Below, one piece after another: positions 22,741 to 35,080 of a stretch of DNA of 64,000 nt. Origin of the DNA: Neoechinorhynchus agilis (Eukaryota > Acanthocephala); the NCBI GenBank assembly GCA_051530055.1, contig JBMGUZ010000006.1:1-64000 (forward strand). Reading direction: 5' to 3'. Under the pieces are notes generated by a model. The model ran no database searches, was not told the DNA's origin, and saw only the letters and a program-made list of their open reading frames with translations. Position numbers and translations under genes: made by a program. Position 1 is the stretch's first letter; each line of letters starts with the position of its first letter.

Positions 22741-23113
22741 CTACTTAGTATACAACGCCTATGCTTTTTCGAGGCAATAAAAAGCATTAACGAAATTCTT
22801 CAAGTCATTTCAAGCCAATGGTCTTCTTTCAGGAAAAATAACTACAAGACCGCTTTTTTAGACATATCATAATATTTCATAGCGAAACACGAAAGCTTGA
22901 AAATCTTTTTAAACGGTCGTGGGACAGCATTTTATTAAAAATCGATAGAGACTTCTTGTTCGAAGAATGAAAGGATGGATGAGCAATAGAAAGCTCAGGA
23001 AAATATTATTGCTACCATCAAAATTCGCATTCGATGCCCTAAAGTGTTGAATGGAGGTTTCGAGCATCGTCGCATCCGAATTTAATGGCAATACTTAAAG
23101 TGATTTAATGATC
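22741..23113 (+). repeat. Dispersed segment R, copy 4
   Basis: This is the A2 counterpart of 1551-1923, almost identical. Confidence 0.7.
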
Positions 23114-23924
23114 AAGAATTACCAAACGATCCGGTCATCTTTAAAAAATAATTTATATTAAATAGTTTTTATTCGACGTTTTTTAGGTTGACCATGGTAT
23201 AAAATATTTGAAATATTACAATATTGTTTGTGTAACTTTAAAAGACTGTAAAAATTATACGATCACAATTATAGTTGCAAATGATTAAAAGGTATCAAAT
23301 GATAAATTAAGATGTAGAACAAAGTAATTCTAATTTCCAGCTTTGTCGTGCTTTGAGAACGGCGTTGCCTCTGCATAACAAAACGTGCGCGGAAGGTCAA
23401 ATAATTCCAAAATTAAATTTTTGTAGAACCGATGGAAAATCTTGTGTCCCCTTATCAAAGATATTGCAATTATTTTATTTTTTGAAGTCTGGTACGCCGG
23501 TAACTTTTATTCAGTATCTACGTTGGGCCATTTTACGGTTTATATCGGTGGGCTGCGTGCCCAAGGAAAATTATCAGCCGTGAAAAAGGCTACACATAGA
23601 TATTTTATTTTATATTTGGCACTGATTTTGATCACGGCTGTTTAAAATGAAACTCAAATCAACAGATGAATTGATTTACTTTTTAAAATATTTTCAATTT
23701 TCCATGGTATTATTCATAAGCACTTACTTTGAATAACTGCACTCGTAGAGATCAATAAATCGTTGTTTTACAATCTTGTTTTACTTTATTCGATTAGAAA
23801 ATAGTTTTACGCGGCCAAGTTTAATTCGACAATTTGATGTTTGATTTAAAGAATGCTTGCCTTCACTGGATCTTATGTCAAGCAGAATTGCAGATGAATG
23901 TAAATTCATATGTACTATATCGAT

Positions 23925-25410
23925 TTATTTTTTCTTTACATTACATTACGCCCATTACATGTCATCCGAACGCTGGCAGCGTTCCATCGCTGGACCGCCA
24001 GACTCAAGTTTTGTCGCAAGAAAGTGATTGACTGCGGCTCCGTCGCATTCGCGATACGTCGCCCCAGTTCATTCACGAATTCCGCTGCGGCCTTTCCAAA
24101 TGCCCCGTAAGTCTCTACTCCGAAAGGCAGGAATAAAAACTTAGAGGCTAACTCATGATACTTCGCGGTCCTACGTTCCTCCGCTCTCGTTGCCGCGGCT
24201 TCTGCGCCTAATTTAGCGGTCGCTATATTGCAGTTTGCCAGCGTATCGACGCATGTTGCGTCCCATATAAGGCATCTGCCACGTGATCGGGGAAAGATCG
24301 TTACCTCGTCAGGACGTTTCCCGTCTGGGCGGCAGAGATTTTTTGGCTCCAGGATGCAGGGCACATGAATCGATCTCAGCGCTCGACTTATGATAGCATT
24401 GATTTCAGCATGGCGGGGAAAACGTCCTGGGGACAGTTTACATGGGAGTCCGTTGCTGTCCACTGTGACACCACATCGACATTTATGAGCGACGCAAATG
24501 TCCATTCCGAATCTGAGACAGTAAGCAATACGGAAGGTCTCATCATCCAGCAAAGTGCCCAAATTTGAGGATGGTAGAGCATCAAGCCAGGCTCCAGATT
24601 CTTTGGTCGAACAAGCAGCGAGAGGGATCCTAGCCACTTCATCCACCTGGTCTTGTAATTGAGATTGAACCCGATGAACGAGTGGAGAATCCAACGCTTG
24701 CTGTTTGTTGCTTTCTCTAGGTATCTGTGTTTGCCAGCTTAATGTTGTCCAATTTCACAAAGGCTCGATCGAAATGCTCCGCGTTGACCTCAGGAAAAAT
24801 ATTAGTTGAGTACTTAAGACTAGCACAAATGGAGGCAAGGAAAGCCGGTAAAGTGACATCTTTAGTCTGTAGTAGTCCGGAACCCCCACTTAATGTCGGT
24901 AATGTAGCTTGTCTCCATGATGTATCGTCAAAGGCGATGTTTAGCATTTTCTCCAGCTCATCGCGCAATAGGCAGTCCAATTTATCGAGGTCGTCCGTGT
25001 TGTCGAAGGCAGGAACAGTCCTTAGTTTGTGCAGGAGCTTAGGCATGAAGAGGCAGTTCTTTATCAAGAAGATTGCTTCATGGCTCTTCAAATCCGATGT
25101 TCTCTTGCATATCAGCTTTAGCTCTGAAGCGGTCATTTCAATATCCTTTGGCAGATTCTCCTTCATCACGCAAGATCCCAATAGACGAAGCTTACTAAGA
25201 TTAATGGTTTCTATTCCTAGTGCAACCGATGAAAACTCATCCAATATAATTGACTCGTTTTTTCCATTCATGTTTAGCAGCAGAATTTGGCACTTTGTGA
25301 AATTGAGTTGCAACCCCAGTTCTTTGGTTTTTTCTACGAGTATTTTAAAATCGTCCAGAACTATTGCTGCCGCGTTTGTCGCTATCGGACTTTACATCGT
25401 TGTCGAAAAC
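23925..25410 (-). mobile_element. LINE A (RLE-type), 5'-truncated, copy in A2
   Basis: The better copy of LINE A. One frame (24717-25313, 198 codons) holds the end of the reverse transcriptase. The next (23936-24694, 252 codons) is an unbroken restriction-like endonuclease domain. Residue numbers within the second are: CxC at 72-74, C85, PD at 128-129, and D145 in LIWDATCVD. The spacing fits the PD-(D/E)XK fold of RLE LINEs such as the R2/R4/NeSL group. The usual His of the zinc ligand set is not at its expected place, where NGLPC replaces the usual GRHGLVC. The two frames are offset near 24700. A1 and A2 copies share their ends, so this is one insertion later duplicated. Confidence 0.82.
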
Positions 25411-25734
25411 TAACTGTTAGTGAACTTTTCAAACTTTCAGCGCTTGCTTTCTTCTCAAAAATATGAATTTTGGACGCATTATCCATTTTTTTTATTTTTT
25501 AAAAACCTATTGTTAGTCGTCGTATGCGCTTTTGGAGAACTTCGGAATCGTTTTTAGATTCTAATAACCAAGAAATAAGCGTTTACGTTTTGGTTTTTAA
25601 TTTTTTTGTCAGTTCAAACCTTAAAATAATTATGTTCTTTACGTAACATTCAGGCGCATTGCATTTGGCTAATTTCAAAGCGAGAATCGATGTTTTATTC
25701 TTTGAATGCCGAATAAGTTTAAAGCATAAATACG

Positions 25735-26130
25735 GACCGCTTTGCCAAATTCGACGTTTCGGATTTTATGGACTTTTTCTTCCCATTTACACCAGCAAAT
25801 AAAATAGAACAACAGTGCAATATTCTTCGTCCGTTTAACGATCCAAAATTAATGGTGAAATCTTTTGAACTGGATAAATAATTTATTGCTTCCGGTTTTT
25901 TTATCGTTATGTTTGTTTATGGTGGAAATTGTGAAGGAGTTTTATTAAATCCCATAAAAGGAGCTCCATTCAAAGGCCTAAATTTTTGTATCTACACGAA
26001 GAAAGCTGAATCATTAAGCTCCATGGTGAAGAAACGAGATGAATATGAAAGCTTACAGAATTACCCTCACCGAATGTTTGCCAACCAAACAAATTTGAAA
26101 GAAGAACTAAAGAACGCAAATAAGCTCTAA
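25735..26130 (+). CDS. Unknown coding-like stretch with a 73-codon ORF
   Basis: The ATG-started ORF at 25909-26130 begins MFVYGGNCEGVLLNPIKGAP and continues into a lysine-rich end with NLKEELKNANKL. The same frame is open upstream from about 25732 to 25880, with MDFFFPFTPANKIEQQ and LRPFNDPKLMVKSFELDK, until a single TAA. Composition looks coding across both parts. A lost exon boundary or an old gene fragment would explain this. No family is recognised. Confidence 0.4.
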
Positions 26131-26820
26131 GGAGAGGCACCAATGCCAGTTCCGCGATACTGAACCATTTTGAGCAACAAGGCAAGGTTCCAAGGCTATT
26201 GGCGTCTTAGAAGCTTCAGTCGTAATTTCCATTTTCTCGATTGATACATCAGTCGTTCTTAAAGATTCGGTAGTTGTTATTTCTGTAAGCTCTAGCGCAG
26301 TCGTTTTAATTGACTCGATATCCAAACTTAAATTCGTCGTTCGGTGGTCGTCAAATATAACCTTTGTTTCACATCGGCGCCTTTGGGTATCGATTTATGC
26401 TCTATTCCTTCAGTCTTCAGCTGAGCAGGAATCCCAGTAATGTTCACCCCTTTGACTATATTCTTTGTGTTTTTCTGAGACGGTACCTCTTCTTTGCTGG
26501 CCTGAGATGGCAATGTTTGTGCTTCATATCCCTTGTAACTTTTATTCCACCTTGATTGATAATTTTGATTGCACCAGTTATTTCCACATGGATTTGGGCC
26601 GAAATCGTACGACGGAGAATTTATCAATGCTGCACTTGGAGACGCCGAACTCTACTTTTTTTGCCAAAGATTTAGAATCGCCAGTTGAGCTTTTCATCTC
26701 GATTGCTTCGGTTCTTAGCGAAAATCCTACTTTAATTCGCGATTCCATTCCAGGTACTGATTCACCAGACGAAGCGATCGGAGGATCCTTCTCGAGGAGA
26801 AATGTAGCTAAAATCTTTTA
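26107..26820 (-). pseudogene. Ser/Thr/Glu-rich hypothetical protein, split copy (A2)
   Basis: This is the A2 counterpart of 4912-5625. The frame is split into 26328-26627 and 26107-26325 by a one-base difference near 26370. An A-tract near 26655 differs in length from A1 and moves the upstream frame. Confidence 0.4.
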
Positions 26821-27302
26821 AGATAACTCGATGGTCTTTTTGTGTGAGTGTTTCTTATGTCTTGAACGACATCAGCAAACAACATTTCTAAGTCGCTTTT
26901 GTTACGATTGTCGCATTTTAAAAATTTTATTGCTTTTTAATTTTACTTTAAACAAGCCCCATACATTACAACAAAATTAACACACACATCGTCCTTTTTC
27001 TGATACATTTTATAAGAATTTCCGTAAGCGTTGATCAAGGCAGAAGAGCAAGACTAAATGTTGGATTAATATCAAATCTCTCAGTGTTTCTCTGCTGTCT
27101 TTAGAAATATTTTAAGAGGGATCCAGTGCAATAAGGCTAAGAATCAAGCGCGAGACTTCTCAACTTCTCGCTTCTGATAGTCGATATGCCCGCTTCATCA
27201 CTGATCAATAGTAAGTATTATCGGATTATTTATCTGTAAAAACAGCAGAGCCCACTTTTACATACCCTCGAGGAGGGGAAAGGAGAAGAAAGCGAGGGCG
27301 AT

Positions 27303-27482
27303 ATGTTCGACATGGAAAAGGTGAATCAACCAAATCGATCAAAGAAGAAGAAAATGGAAATTGAAGTGAGGATCAACGGATTACGATGCACCACGCAATT
27401 CGCCACAAAGGCGGAGGTGAGCACTTGTGGCACGGAATCGGGCGTCCAAAACTCCAGAGAAGGCGTGTTAAGGCGGGGATAA
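27303..27482 (+). CDS. Lysine-rich 59-residue ORF (A2)
   Basis: This is an identical copy of 6112-6291, including the splice-like sequence. Confidence 0.3.
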   Translation: MFDMEKVNQPNRSKKKKMEIEVRINGLRCTTQFATKAEVSTCGTESGVQNSREGVLRRG

Positions 27483-27570
27483 AAATAAACTAGTTAATGT
27501 GCCGTGTGACGGTTCAGCGCACAATCGTATAGAAACAACTAAGATCAGTTCGTCAGTCAAAAACATTCGC

Positions 27571-28221
27571 TTTTTCAACTTGATGTTAGTCATTTTCTAA
27601 AAAAAATCCAGTTTAAAAATCGTAGCTGCTTCCGAACATTGTCAATATCTTTTTATAGCATTTTGATATTTGTGGAAAAATCCAATTTAAACTTTTCTAA
27701 TGGTTTCAGAACTCCAGCAAAAGAATAAACTTTCGCGCTTAAAGATATTTCAACCGCTCCTTGGATTTCACGTTAAGAAATATTTTGAGTTCTTCAATTA
27801 GATCCAATAGTTTTGTCAGTACTTTCTCTTTCCTCAGCTTGTGAACTTTGGCACGCAGAACAAAATCACTATAATTGCTATCGTATTCTTGTAGCAATGT
27901 CTTAAAACTGTTTGTGATTTAAAAGATTTGCATGAATAAAGTTTAAAATTTTAACAACAATAGACATAACATTTTGCAGCTTATCGTCTTTAAGTTTTTA
28001 ACACAAAGTTTGCTGGTTAATAATACATTGATAAGCTCGGAAAATCGTTATCGGCTACCAGGAACACAATCTGGCCTTTTCTCCGTCCAACCATTATTGA
28101 CCGATAAGAACTTTCTCATAAAGTTATCATTGCTTAATAAAAATTCCTTCAGTGTCTTTTATGTATATCGTTGCCGTTTGTTAAATTTTGTGTTGGAATC
28201 AGTGCCAGCAATTCTTCTTTA
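27571..28221 (-). mobile_element. Possible hAT transposase remnant (A2)
   Basis: This is the duplicate of 6380-7030, essentially identical, with the same 59-codon frame at 27739-27918. Confidence 0.3.
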
Positions 28222-28415
28222 AGTTTATGTTTCAAGTAAAATCTATCCAAAATTATGAGTTGTTCTGTGTCGATGCATTCCTTAAATCAAAATACAACTT
28301 TTGAATCGTATTGATTCATGGGCTAAGGAGTTCAACAAATGCGCGAGTTATCCAGATCAATAAATAAAGCTGGACAGCATAGTTAACGCGAGTTTTTAAA
28401 TGATTGTCAATATAA

Positions 28416-28805
28416 ATGTATACCAACGTTCAGTCGTTGGCGGAGGGTGGTAAGCGGTCACACAATTCCCTTCGCATCCCATTATCCTCGGCTGTTCGAG
28501 AGCCACTGCTATCAGGCTCAGGATCATCATCAATCTCGACCGCGGAGGAATACTTGGTTCTTCCCATAAAAAGGTGGCCAGGTATATTAACGATTACTTC
28601 AAATCCGATCATGCGAAAGGATGCGATAATTTCACAATCTCTAACTCCTTGCATTCGATCATTCCATAACGAAGGAATAAAGCACGTAGATGGAGTAACC
28701 TATTTCGGTGGAACATTAAGAATTTATCTTAGAGATCAGAAATGGCTCCATAAACTGGAATTGTTCGCAGTCTCACTTGTCCAACGAAATCTTTCAAATA
28801 TCTAA
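28416..28805 (+). CDS. Hypothetical 129-residue ORF (A2)
   Basis: This is identical to 7225-7614, with the same doubt about the strand. Confidence 0.3.
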   Translation: MYTNVQSLAEGGKRSHNSLRIPLSSAVREPLLSGSGSSSISTAEEYLVLPIKRWPGILTITSNPIMRKDAIISQSLTPCIRSFHNEGIKHVDGVTYFGGTLRIYLRDQKWLHKLELFAVSLVQRNLSNI

Positions 28806-29136
28806 ATCGTATCAGAAGGTCCAATTTTGGGCTAATGGCGTTAAGCCTACAATCAACGATGGGGCTAGAAACGAATTTGAGCTTCGTTTTGACATTAAGG
28901 TCAAACTTCTAAAATCTCGAAAAAATGGTCTTCCGATTTCAATTGCCTTAGTGGAAGGATTGCGACAGGTTCGGGACGAGCTCTGCTATAAGCAATATGA
29001 TGCCTCATCGAGAACTCTACTTAGTATACAACGCCTATGCTTTTTCGAGGCAATAAAAAGAGTTAACGATATTCTTCAGGTCATTTCAAGCCAATGGTCG
29101 TCTTTCAAGGAAAATAACTACAAGACCGCTTTTTAG
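28777..29136 (+). CDS. Hypothetical coding-like stretch leading into segment R
   Basis: This frame is open for 119 codons and extends upstream to about 28716 without an ATG. It includes SYQKVQFWANGVKPTINDGA, 'VEGLRQVRDELCYKQYD' and then the segment R frame with TLLSIQRLCFFEAI. The composition looks coding, with alternating charged and hydrophobic residues. In A1 (7586-7935) a 13-bp difference near 7660 shifts the frame. It may be the 3' part of an old gene or element whose end was copied around as segment R. Function unknown. Confidence 0.35.
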   Translation: MSNEIFQISKSYQKVQFWANGVKPTINDGARNEFELRFDIKVKLLKSRKNGLPISIALVEGLRQVRDELCYKQYDASSRTLLSIQRLCFFEAIKRVNDILQVISSQWSSFKENNYKTAF

Positions 29137-29388
29137 ACATATTGGAATATTTCACAGCGAAACACGAAAGCTTGAAAATCTGTTTCTACGATCTTTGGAC
29201 AGCATTTTATTAAAAAACGATAGAGACTTCTTGTTCGAAGAATGAAATCATGGATGAGCAATAAAAAGCTCAGGAAAATATTATTGCTACCATCAAAATT
29301 CGCATTCGATGCCCTAAAGTGTTGAATAGAGGTTTAGAGCATCGTCGTATCCGAATTTATTGGCAATACTTTAAGTGATTTAATGATC
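29016..29388 (+). repeat. Dispersed segment R, copy 5
   Basis: This is the A2 counterpart of 7815-8187. Confidence 0.7.
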
Positions 29389-29681
29389 TTTTTGCAATGC
29401 AAATTCTCTCTTTTAAGAATCGCTTCTATGGAACCTCATCCTTTTTCTCTTCTACTCTTATTATTTGCAACTTCGTGTAAACGCTTACCAACGCTCTCAC
29501 TAATTCAAGTTTAGAACACTGGAGGATTGGCTACCACAAATAAAGAAATGGTGCGATATAAAAATCAAGTGCTCCCAAATATTTGTATGATTGTATAAGT
29601 GATAATGAGCCAAGGCCTTGTTCGAATATGAAACATTTTTAATTTCACGAACAGTTACAAAACTATATAATAATAACACAT

Positions 29682-29687
29682 TTTATT
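29682..29687 (-). promoter_or_regulatory. Poly(A) signal of PPPGF gene copy 2
   Basis: AATAAA on the minus strand, 27 bases after the stop of the ORF at 29714-30559. Confidence 0.5.
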
Positions 29688-29713
29688 AATAATTGATACT
29701 TAACTTTGAACGG

Positions 29714-30559
29714 TCAGAAAAATATCCTTCTGAAGTAGTTGAATGCCGCAACGGCCACTTGGTAGACGGCATCAATAATATTCTTTATTGTTGTCAATCC
29801 ATTCCAAGGTTTTGATACGATATTCGGCTCCGTTTGCGTGCTACTTTCTTGCAAATCTATTATCTTGCACGTCGCTGGGCGTACATAACGACCTTGAGGT
29901 TCTTTTGGCTCTACTTCACCAAATAAAGTTAAAAACTCGCTGTATTTTTCGAATTCCAACGACGACTCATTAAATATAACGGTTGATTCCTGTAAATCGA
30001 GAAACGATTCGTAGTAATCTTCGTTTCCATTCCAAACGTGATTAAAGGCCGGATTCTCACAATAGAGAAGAGGTGAGCCATATTCGTCCATTCCTGATCG
30101 TGAATCGTAATAATCAAAAGTCACGTTCTCGAAACCTGGTGGAGTTGAGAAGTATCCTTCGTTTTCGGGCTCGTAATCGTAATAAGTAAACGAGCAATTT
30201 TCAAAACCTGGTGGAGGTAAGCAATATTCTTCATTTCCAATCGATGAATGATTATTACTGAAGTCATCTATGCTTGGTGGTGACTCATTGAAAATAAAAG
30301 TGAAATCATCAAAGCCGGGCGGAGGTGCACAATTATTTATAGTATTATCTGCGTTTTCCAAAATTTTTTCGACTTCTCGATCGAGGTAAAAATCATCATC
30401 GAAGGGATTATATATTTGGTGACCTTGGTGAATAATGTTGAACGTTGGTGGATCTGGATGGCTGAAACTATTGGGCTGACCAGAGATGTGGTTCCGCAGG
30501 AATTGTGCGCTTTCCTCGATTGGTGGTGCCCTTATCCCGAATTGTTGTCTTGTTGTCAT
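29714..30559 (-). CDS. PPPGF-repeat acidic protein, copy 2
   Basis: A full-length 281-residue copy. It differs from copy 1 at positions 6, 57, 125, 194, 210, 214, 217 and 238. At 194, 217 and 238 it agrees with copy 3, so copy 1 is the odd one there. Several silent changes are also visible near the 3' end. AATAAA follows the stop at 29682-29687. Flanks match copy 1 on both sides. Confidence 0.7.
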   Translation of the reverse strand: MTTRQQFGIRAPPIEESAQFLRNHISGQPNSFSHPDPPTFNIIHQGHQIYNPFDDDFYLDREVEKILENADNTINNCAPPPGFDDFTFIFNESPPSIDDFSNNHSSIGNEEYCLPPPGFENCSFTYYDYEPENEGYFSTPPGFENVTFDYYDSRSGMDEYGSPLLYCENPAFNHVWNGNEDYYESFLDLQESTVIFNESSLEFEKYSEFLTLFGEVEPKEPQGRYVRPATCKIIDLQESSTQTEPNIVSKPWNGLTTIKNIIDAVYQVAVAAFNYFRRIFF

Positions 30560-31616
30560 ACTTCAAATCTGTAGCTCTGAACTGTCTAAAATTAGGAAAC
30601 TACGGTTAGTCGAGATTTTGGAGGCTTTACTTTCTTTATCAGGTCTTCTAATGATCTACCAAAAAGTTCAGTTACTTAACAGCTAAATGTTTCTATAAAC
30701 CTGACGCAGCGCTTCGAATGACAGGTGATTTTCAAATCATTCCAAATTAAAACTAATGCAATTTCTGCAAATTTTATGACATTTCATATCCCTAAAACTC
30801 CGCTGAATTGCAACATTCTGATTGGGGAATTCTTTACTGTATCGCTTTCGACACTTATCAAGACGTTACAACGGATATCATTAACGTATTGATAGTCTAC
30901 GGTTGAAACTCCGATACGTGTCAAAGAGGTCGATTTTTATCAGTCGATTGAACCGTAAAATTAATGACACACAACTAATGAGGCGTGAAAATTCGTTTCG
31001 GAACAAGCGACTTAGTTGTTGTTAATACCTTACAGCTACTTTAGCATTAAAATTCGATGTTTTTTTACAAAGACAGGTAATTAGAGCATGCTGATTGGCT
31101 ACTTTTCATTGAGGAAACCATACACGTGATGTTCCGAATATGTGGAGGGAAAAACGTTTGTGCTAATACCTCGCTATCTATTGATTGACTAACCCATTTC
31201 ATCAAATTTTACTTCCAAAAATACCCCAAAAATACAGATTCAATTTGAGATCTCATGATGTAAATTTGTCCGAAATTTCCACCCTCGATTTAATAGAAAA
31301 ATTTCTTGCTAGCATTTTATTAGATTTTTGAAAGAATGCAACGCGGACGAAAATTGTCTCGAAACCGTTATCCAATATCTCTTCTCTTTTGAAGCATTTA
31401 ATTTTATTAAAACCGCTTTGCCGTTATTGAACGAAGAAAAAGATTTGAATTCAACCCCCTGCAGGTGAAATGCAAATATGGACGCTAATTTTGAACTTGC
31501 GGAATCGAAAACAATTCCAGCAAGCCCAAAGGCTTCAATCTTATAATTCCAACCTAAATAATGAATGAAATAGTAGGAAAAGAAGCGCTAAAGACCACGA
31601 TGATAGTTTCACCAAT

Positions 31617-31928
31617 ATGCTAAAATGTTTATTGTGCCAAAAAATTAATAGTATCAATACTCTCAGTGTGCATTTCGGACCATTGCATCTTAATTAGAGA
31701 TACAAAAGCAATCGAGAGAATTGCTATAAAATATTCAACGAAAAGCTATCTTGTGAACGTCATAGTATGAATCCAAAAGACGATATCCATGTAGATTCTC
31801 CCAAGCTCAGGGTAGAAATTAAGTATCGAAATATAATTACACCTATGAACAAATCAACATCTAAGGAGGAATTGGATAAGCTTATTGAGATTAAATTGCC
31901 AAAAGATGAATGTCAAATTCAAGAGTAA
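31617..31928 (+). pseudogene. C2H2-like zinc-finger ORF with one stop (A2)
   Basis: This is the duplicate of 10416-10727 and shares its stop. Confidence 0.5.
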
Positions 31929-32112
31929 AGTAACTATCAAAAAGAAAGTGCCCTTCCAATTAATAAAAGTATCAATAAAAATTAATAGGTTGTAGATTCT
32001 ATCTCTTGATAAAAAAACAGCAATTGACATGTCTTAATGACAACATTTTTCCTTCCGCAATACTAAAAAGCACGTTATAAATATTGATCACGCACTGAAA
32101 TAATGACGTTCC

Positions 32113-32400
32113 TTGATCGATTTGGTATTGAGAAATATTATAGGCATTTATTTGCATGGTGTCGATGGTTATGAGGATCGGGAAATCGAGAAGTTTCAAC
32201 GACCAACAGAATCGGCTGGTGGAAGTTCGAGAAAAAGGGAAATGAATATTGATGCCTTAACGGTCCTCAGGATCCCATTCGTTAGAGAAAAATCCAAGAG
32301 CGACATCAGGAGGCTCAAAAGGAGACAGGTCTATAAATTCCATCAGTTCACAGGAGCCCTCCAAAAAAGCATCCGGCAAGCAATGTCCAAGGACGATTGA
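32113..32400 (+). CDS. Basic hypothetical protein fragment (A2)
   Basis: A 95-codon counterpart of 10914-11216, with the same RPTESAGGSSRKRE and RRLKRRQVYKFHQF stretches and a short gap near its start. Confidence 0.35.
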   Translation: MIDLVLRNIIGIYLHGVDGYEDREIEKFQRPTESAGGSSRKREMNIDALTVLRIPFVREKSKSDIRRLKRRQVYKFHQFTGALQKSIRQAMSKDD

Positions 32401-32639
32401 CGCCGAAAAGTTCACCTTGCACGAGGAGTAATGCAAACTATTAGACTAAATGTGTTCAATGCCCACAAGAACAGATTCGAGTCGTCTACATTGGGAAGAT
32501 GGACGTATTTGTGAACAGTTTCGTAATGCTTTACCTAAAGAATGCCACTTCCTTTTCAGTTGGTTTCGCGGCTCAGTACCTTCAAGATGCATTAACCCGC
32601 TTGGTCGATCGACAGTGAGACCTTATGCTTTGAAGAATG

Positions 32640-34415
32640 TTGCTTTCCTCTTTTTCTTTAAGTTGTATAAAGATGATTCGTCCTTCGGCTTCTGCTCATG
32701 AAGACGTGGAATGTCTTGAGGCTTTTTTCCGCTGCCGTTGAAGCCATGTTTAGTGCGGTGCCTGAGGATAGACCAATGATATTGAGCCGCCTTGTTATTC
32801 CATTTGAATATGTGCCTCTTGAGCCGACGGCGAGGCCCATTGTCGATACGCGGTGAGGAGCAAATCCCAGCTTTATGGCTACCTCTTCTTTAATGGCCTT
32901 ATATTTGTCCTCCTTCGCATTCATAATTTCCTCTGCCCGTTCATTTGTAGTTTCATAGTATACGGCAAAGTCAGTTATGATTGCTTTTTTCGCGTTTCTA
33001 TCGACCAATATAGCATCCGGTTTGTACAGCTGCCCTCCAGGATCGTGGATACGATTCTCGGTTAGTACTTCATACCGAGAACCCCATCTCTTGTTTAGAG
33101 CCCATATGAATCGATTTTGTACGGCATCATGGCGCTCTATCATCATGCCCGTACTGTAGGGGCAGCTGTTTAGCACATGCATTTGTGTTTCAGCTTCGGC
33201 TGAACAATGTCGACATTTCCTCGTCCTGTCGTGGTCTATTGTTGCCAAATTCGCGCCTACTTCGAGCAATTGGAATCGCATCTTTACCAATTCCTTGTAA
33301 TGTTTGTGGCTGTCTTGTCTGTATCGGAATGATAAAGATTTTCGTTCGAAGTTTCCATTTGTGAACGATTCAATTCCTTGCGATTGCGTCTTCGCTTTCG
33401 TCCACTTATTGATGTTACTCGAAATATGCAGTGCCTTAGCGCGCGCGGTATCAATAATTTCTTCAGTCGAACCAAGTCCTTCGAAATATTTTTGGACAGT
33501 TTTTTTATATTCCGATAAAATTTCGAGTTCGGAGCAACGTTTCTTTGCGTTTGTATACTTTTAGTCGCATATCCATGACTGATTGTTTAATAGATTTGTA
33601 TCCTAGACCACCTTTGTTCAGGGGCAGGAATATTGCACCATCGTTCAGAAAGTGAGGTAAAAATAAAAGTTTCCTCAGCTTGGTCCGCCAGAATTGTTCG
33701 ACTGTATCAATGTTTGATACGGAAATGTCATGAGCTGCCTGAAGTTTTGCTATAATTTGGGGCAGTCCGTAGTCGTTAATTAGATGCGCTGCTTGTGTTG
33801 GTCTTAGGCCTGCTTCCTTGGTTTTTAAGAATAAATGAGTAATATCATTCTTGATGGAGTCAATTGTTGTAGGCATCCAAGGAGTGCCTCCGAGATACTG
33901 CACTGGATCACCGTTTAATATTGTGTTCAGCTTCATTCCATCGATTTCGAATTGAGGGTCGTGTGCAATTATTTTGTTGCCGTTAATGTACGATTGGGAG
34001 TAAGTCCTACATTTGTGTGGCGAAAAATGTAAATCCTTTTCCTTTAAAAGAGATGATAGCCGATCAATCATGGATTGTAAGTCTTTTTTTTTCTTTTCGT
34101 AACGCTTTTGCTTCATAAGACTCCTTAATATAAGGATGTTTGATAAGCATGATGTACTGTCAAACGCTGTTTGATGTTCAGACACAGGGCATGCTGTTCG
34201 TAATCTTGCGAGTATTATACGGTGGAAAATTCGTAGTAAAATCGACGATATTGTGATCGGCCGCACAGATTTTGGATCCGTATATGATCGAGAGCTCGAA
34301 TTGTTCTTTGGTAGGAGAATTGTTTTGTTCTCCAGCCAAGCTTTTGGAGGATGTCCTATTTGCAATATGGAATTAAAAAGTACAGTTAATCCAATAAGAT
34401 CGCGATCGAAGGCCT
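32640..34415 (-). mobile_element. LINE D (R2-like), minus copy with internal loss
   Basis: Almost identical to 58669-60826 but without about 360 bp between KQKRYEKK and KKDLQSMIDRL. The loss removes motif A, the GVKQGDPL box and the YADD box. The joint lies in an A-rich tract (34075-34095), suggesting repair between short A runs. The RLE part (32658-33290) is complete, with the C-C-H-C and PD-D residues. Here the 35-bp duplication of the plus copy is not present. Confidence 0.85.
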
Positions 34416-34424
34416 ATTTCGGGA

Positions 34425-35080
34425 TAAAGAGTGCGTTCTTTATCCGAAATAATGCCTCGTGAGCCGAGAGAGCGCTGACCCTATCACACAGCAACGAAAG
34501 TTTCGGTATGATCCGGCCGATCTCAGCTTCCACATTTGAATCAAATACGCAACTACCCAAGAGGCTGAGTTGCTCTGGAGTATGAGCTCTATGTCCATTC
34601 TCGAGGTGTCCCTAATCAGCGTCTCCAAATCGCACAGTACAACGGAGGGATCTCCTCCGAGTGTAGCCGCATCCAAATACCAAGCGCTGAAGCTGGAATA
34701 GAGAGAGTGCGCTATTGGATTTACTGTTAGGGAGAATGCGATTGGATCGAGAGGATCTCCTTGCTGCACTCCTCTTTCGTACCAAATGAGGTGGTCTTCA
34801 AAAAGCAAAGGAGTCGCGGTCCCGTGAGCATTGAGAAAATACTGGAAGGCTTATGGTACGTGATCCCAAATTGTAAAGAACATGCATTCTCTATTGATAG
34901 AGTTAAAGGCGTTCTGAAAATCCCTCAAAACGGCAACGAAACCCTTCCTTCGTGGGTCCTTTACGAACCTCGCGAAATTTCATTTCGAAATTGTTAAATA
35001 TCTTTTCGAAGGAGTCAAAGACACTTCAAAATCATCACTGGTTCAAAGAACTGAGCGCGGGAATGCGAAGAGCCGTGCCC
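34425..35080 (-). mobile_element. LINE B reverse transcriptase fragment with LINE D inserted
   Basis: The minus frame 34440-34808 includes the RT box GVQQGDPLDP and then WYLDAATLGGDPSVVL. In active relatives the latter reads YLDD, so one catalytic Asp is replaced by Ala. Motif A (NAFNSINRE) is recognisable in another frame near 34900. LINE D interrupts it at about 34420. Only about 24 bp of LINE B remain beyond LINE D at 32620-32643. Confidence 0.75.

Larger units (their letters stand above)
21280..32617 (+). repeat. Segmental duplication, copy A2
   Basis: This is a direct copy of 1-11430 at roughly 98% or better by eye. It stops abruptly at about 32617, in the middle of a sequence that continues in A1, and joins a nested LINE block. 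Some ORFs are better kept here than in A1, for example 25909-26130 and 28777-29136, while others are worse, for example the Ser/Thr-rich frame at 26107-26627. Confidence 0.9.
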
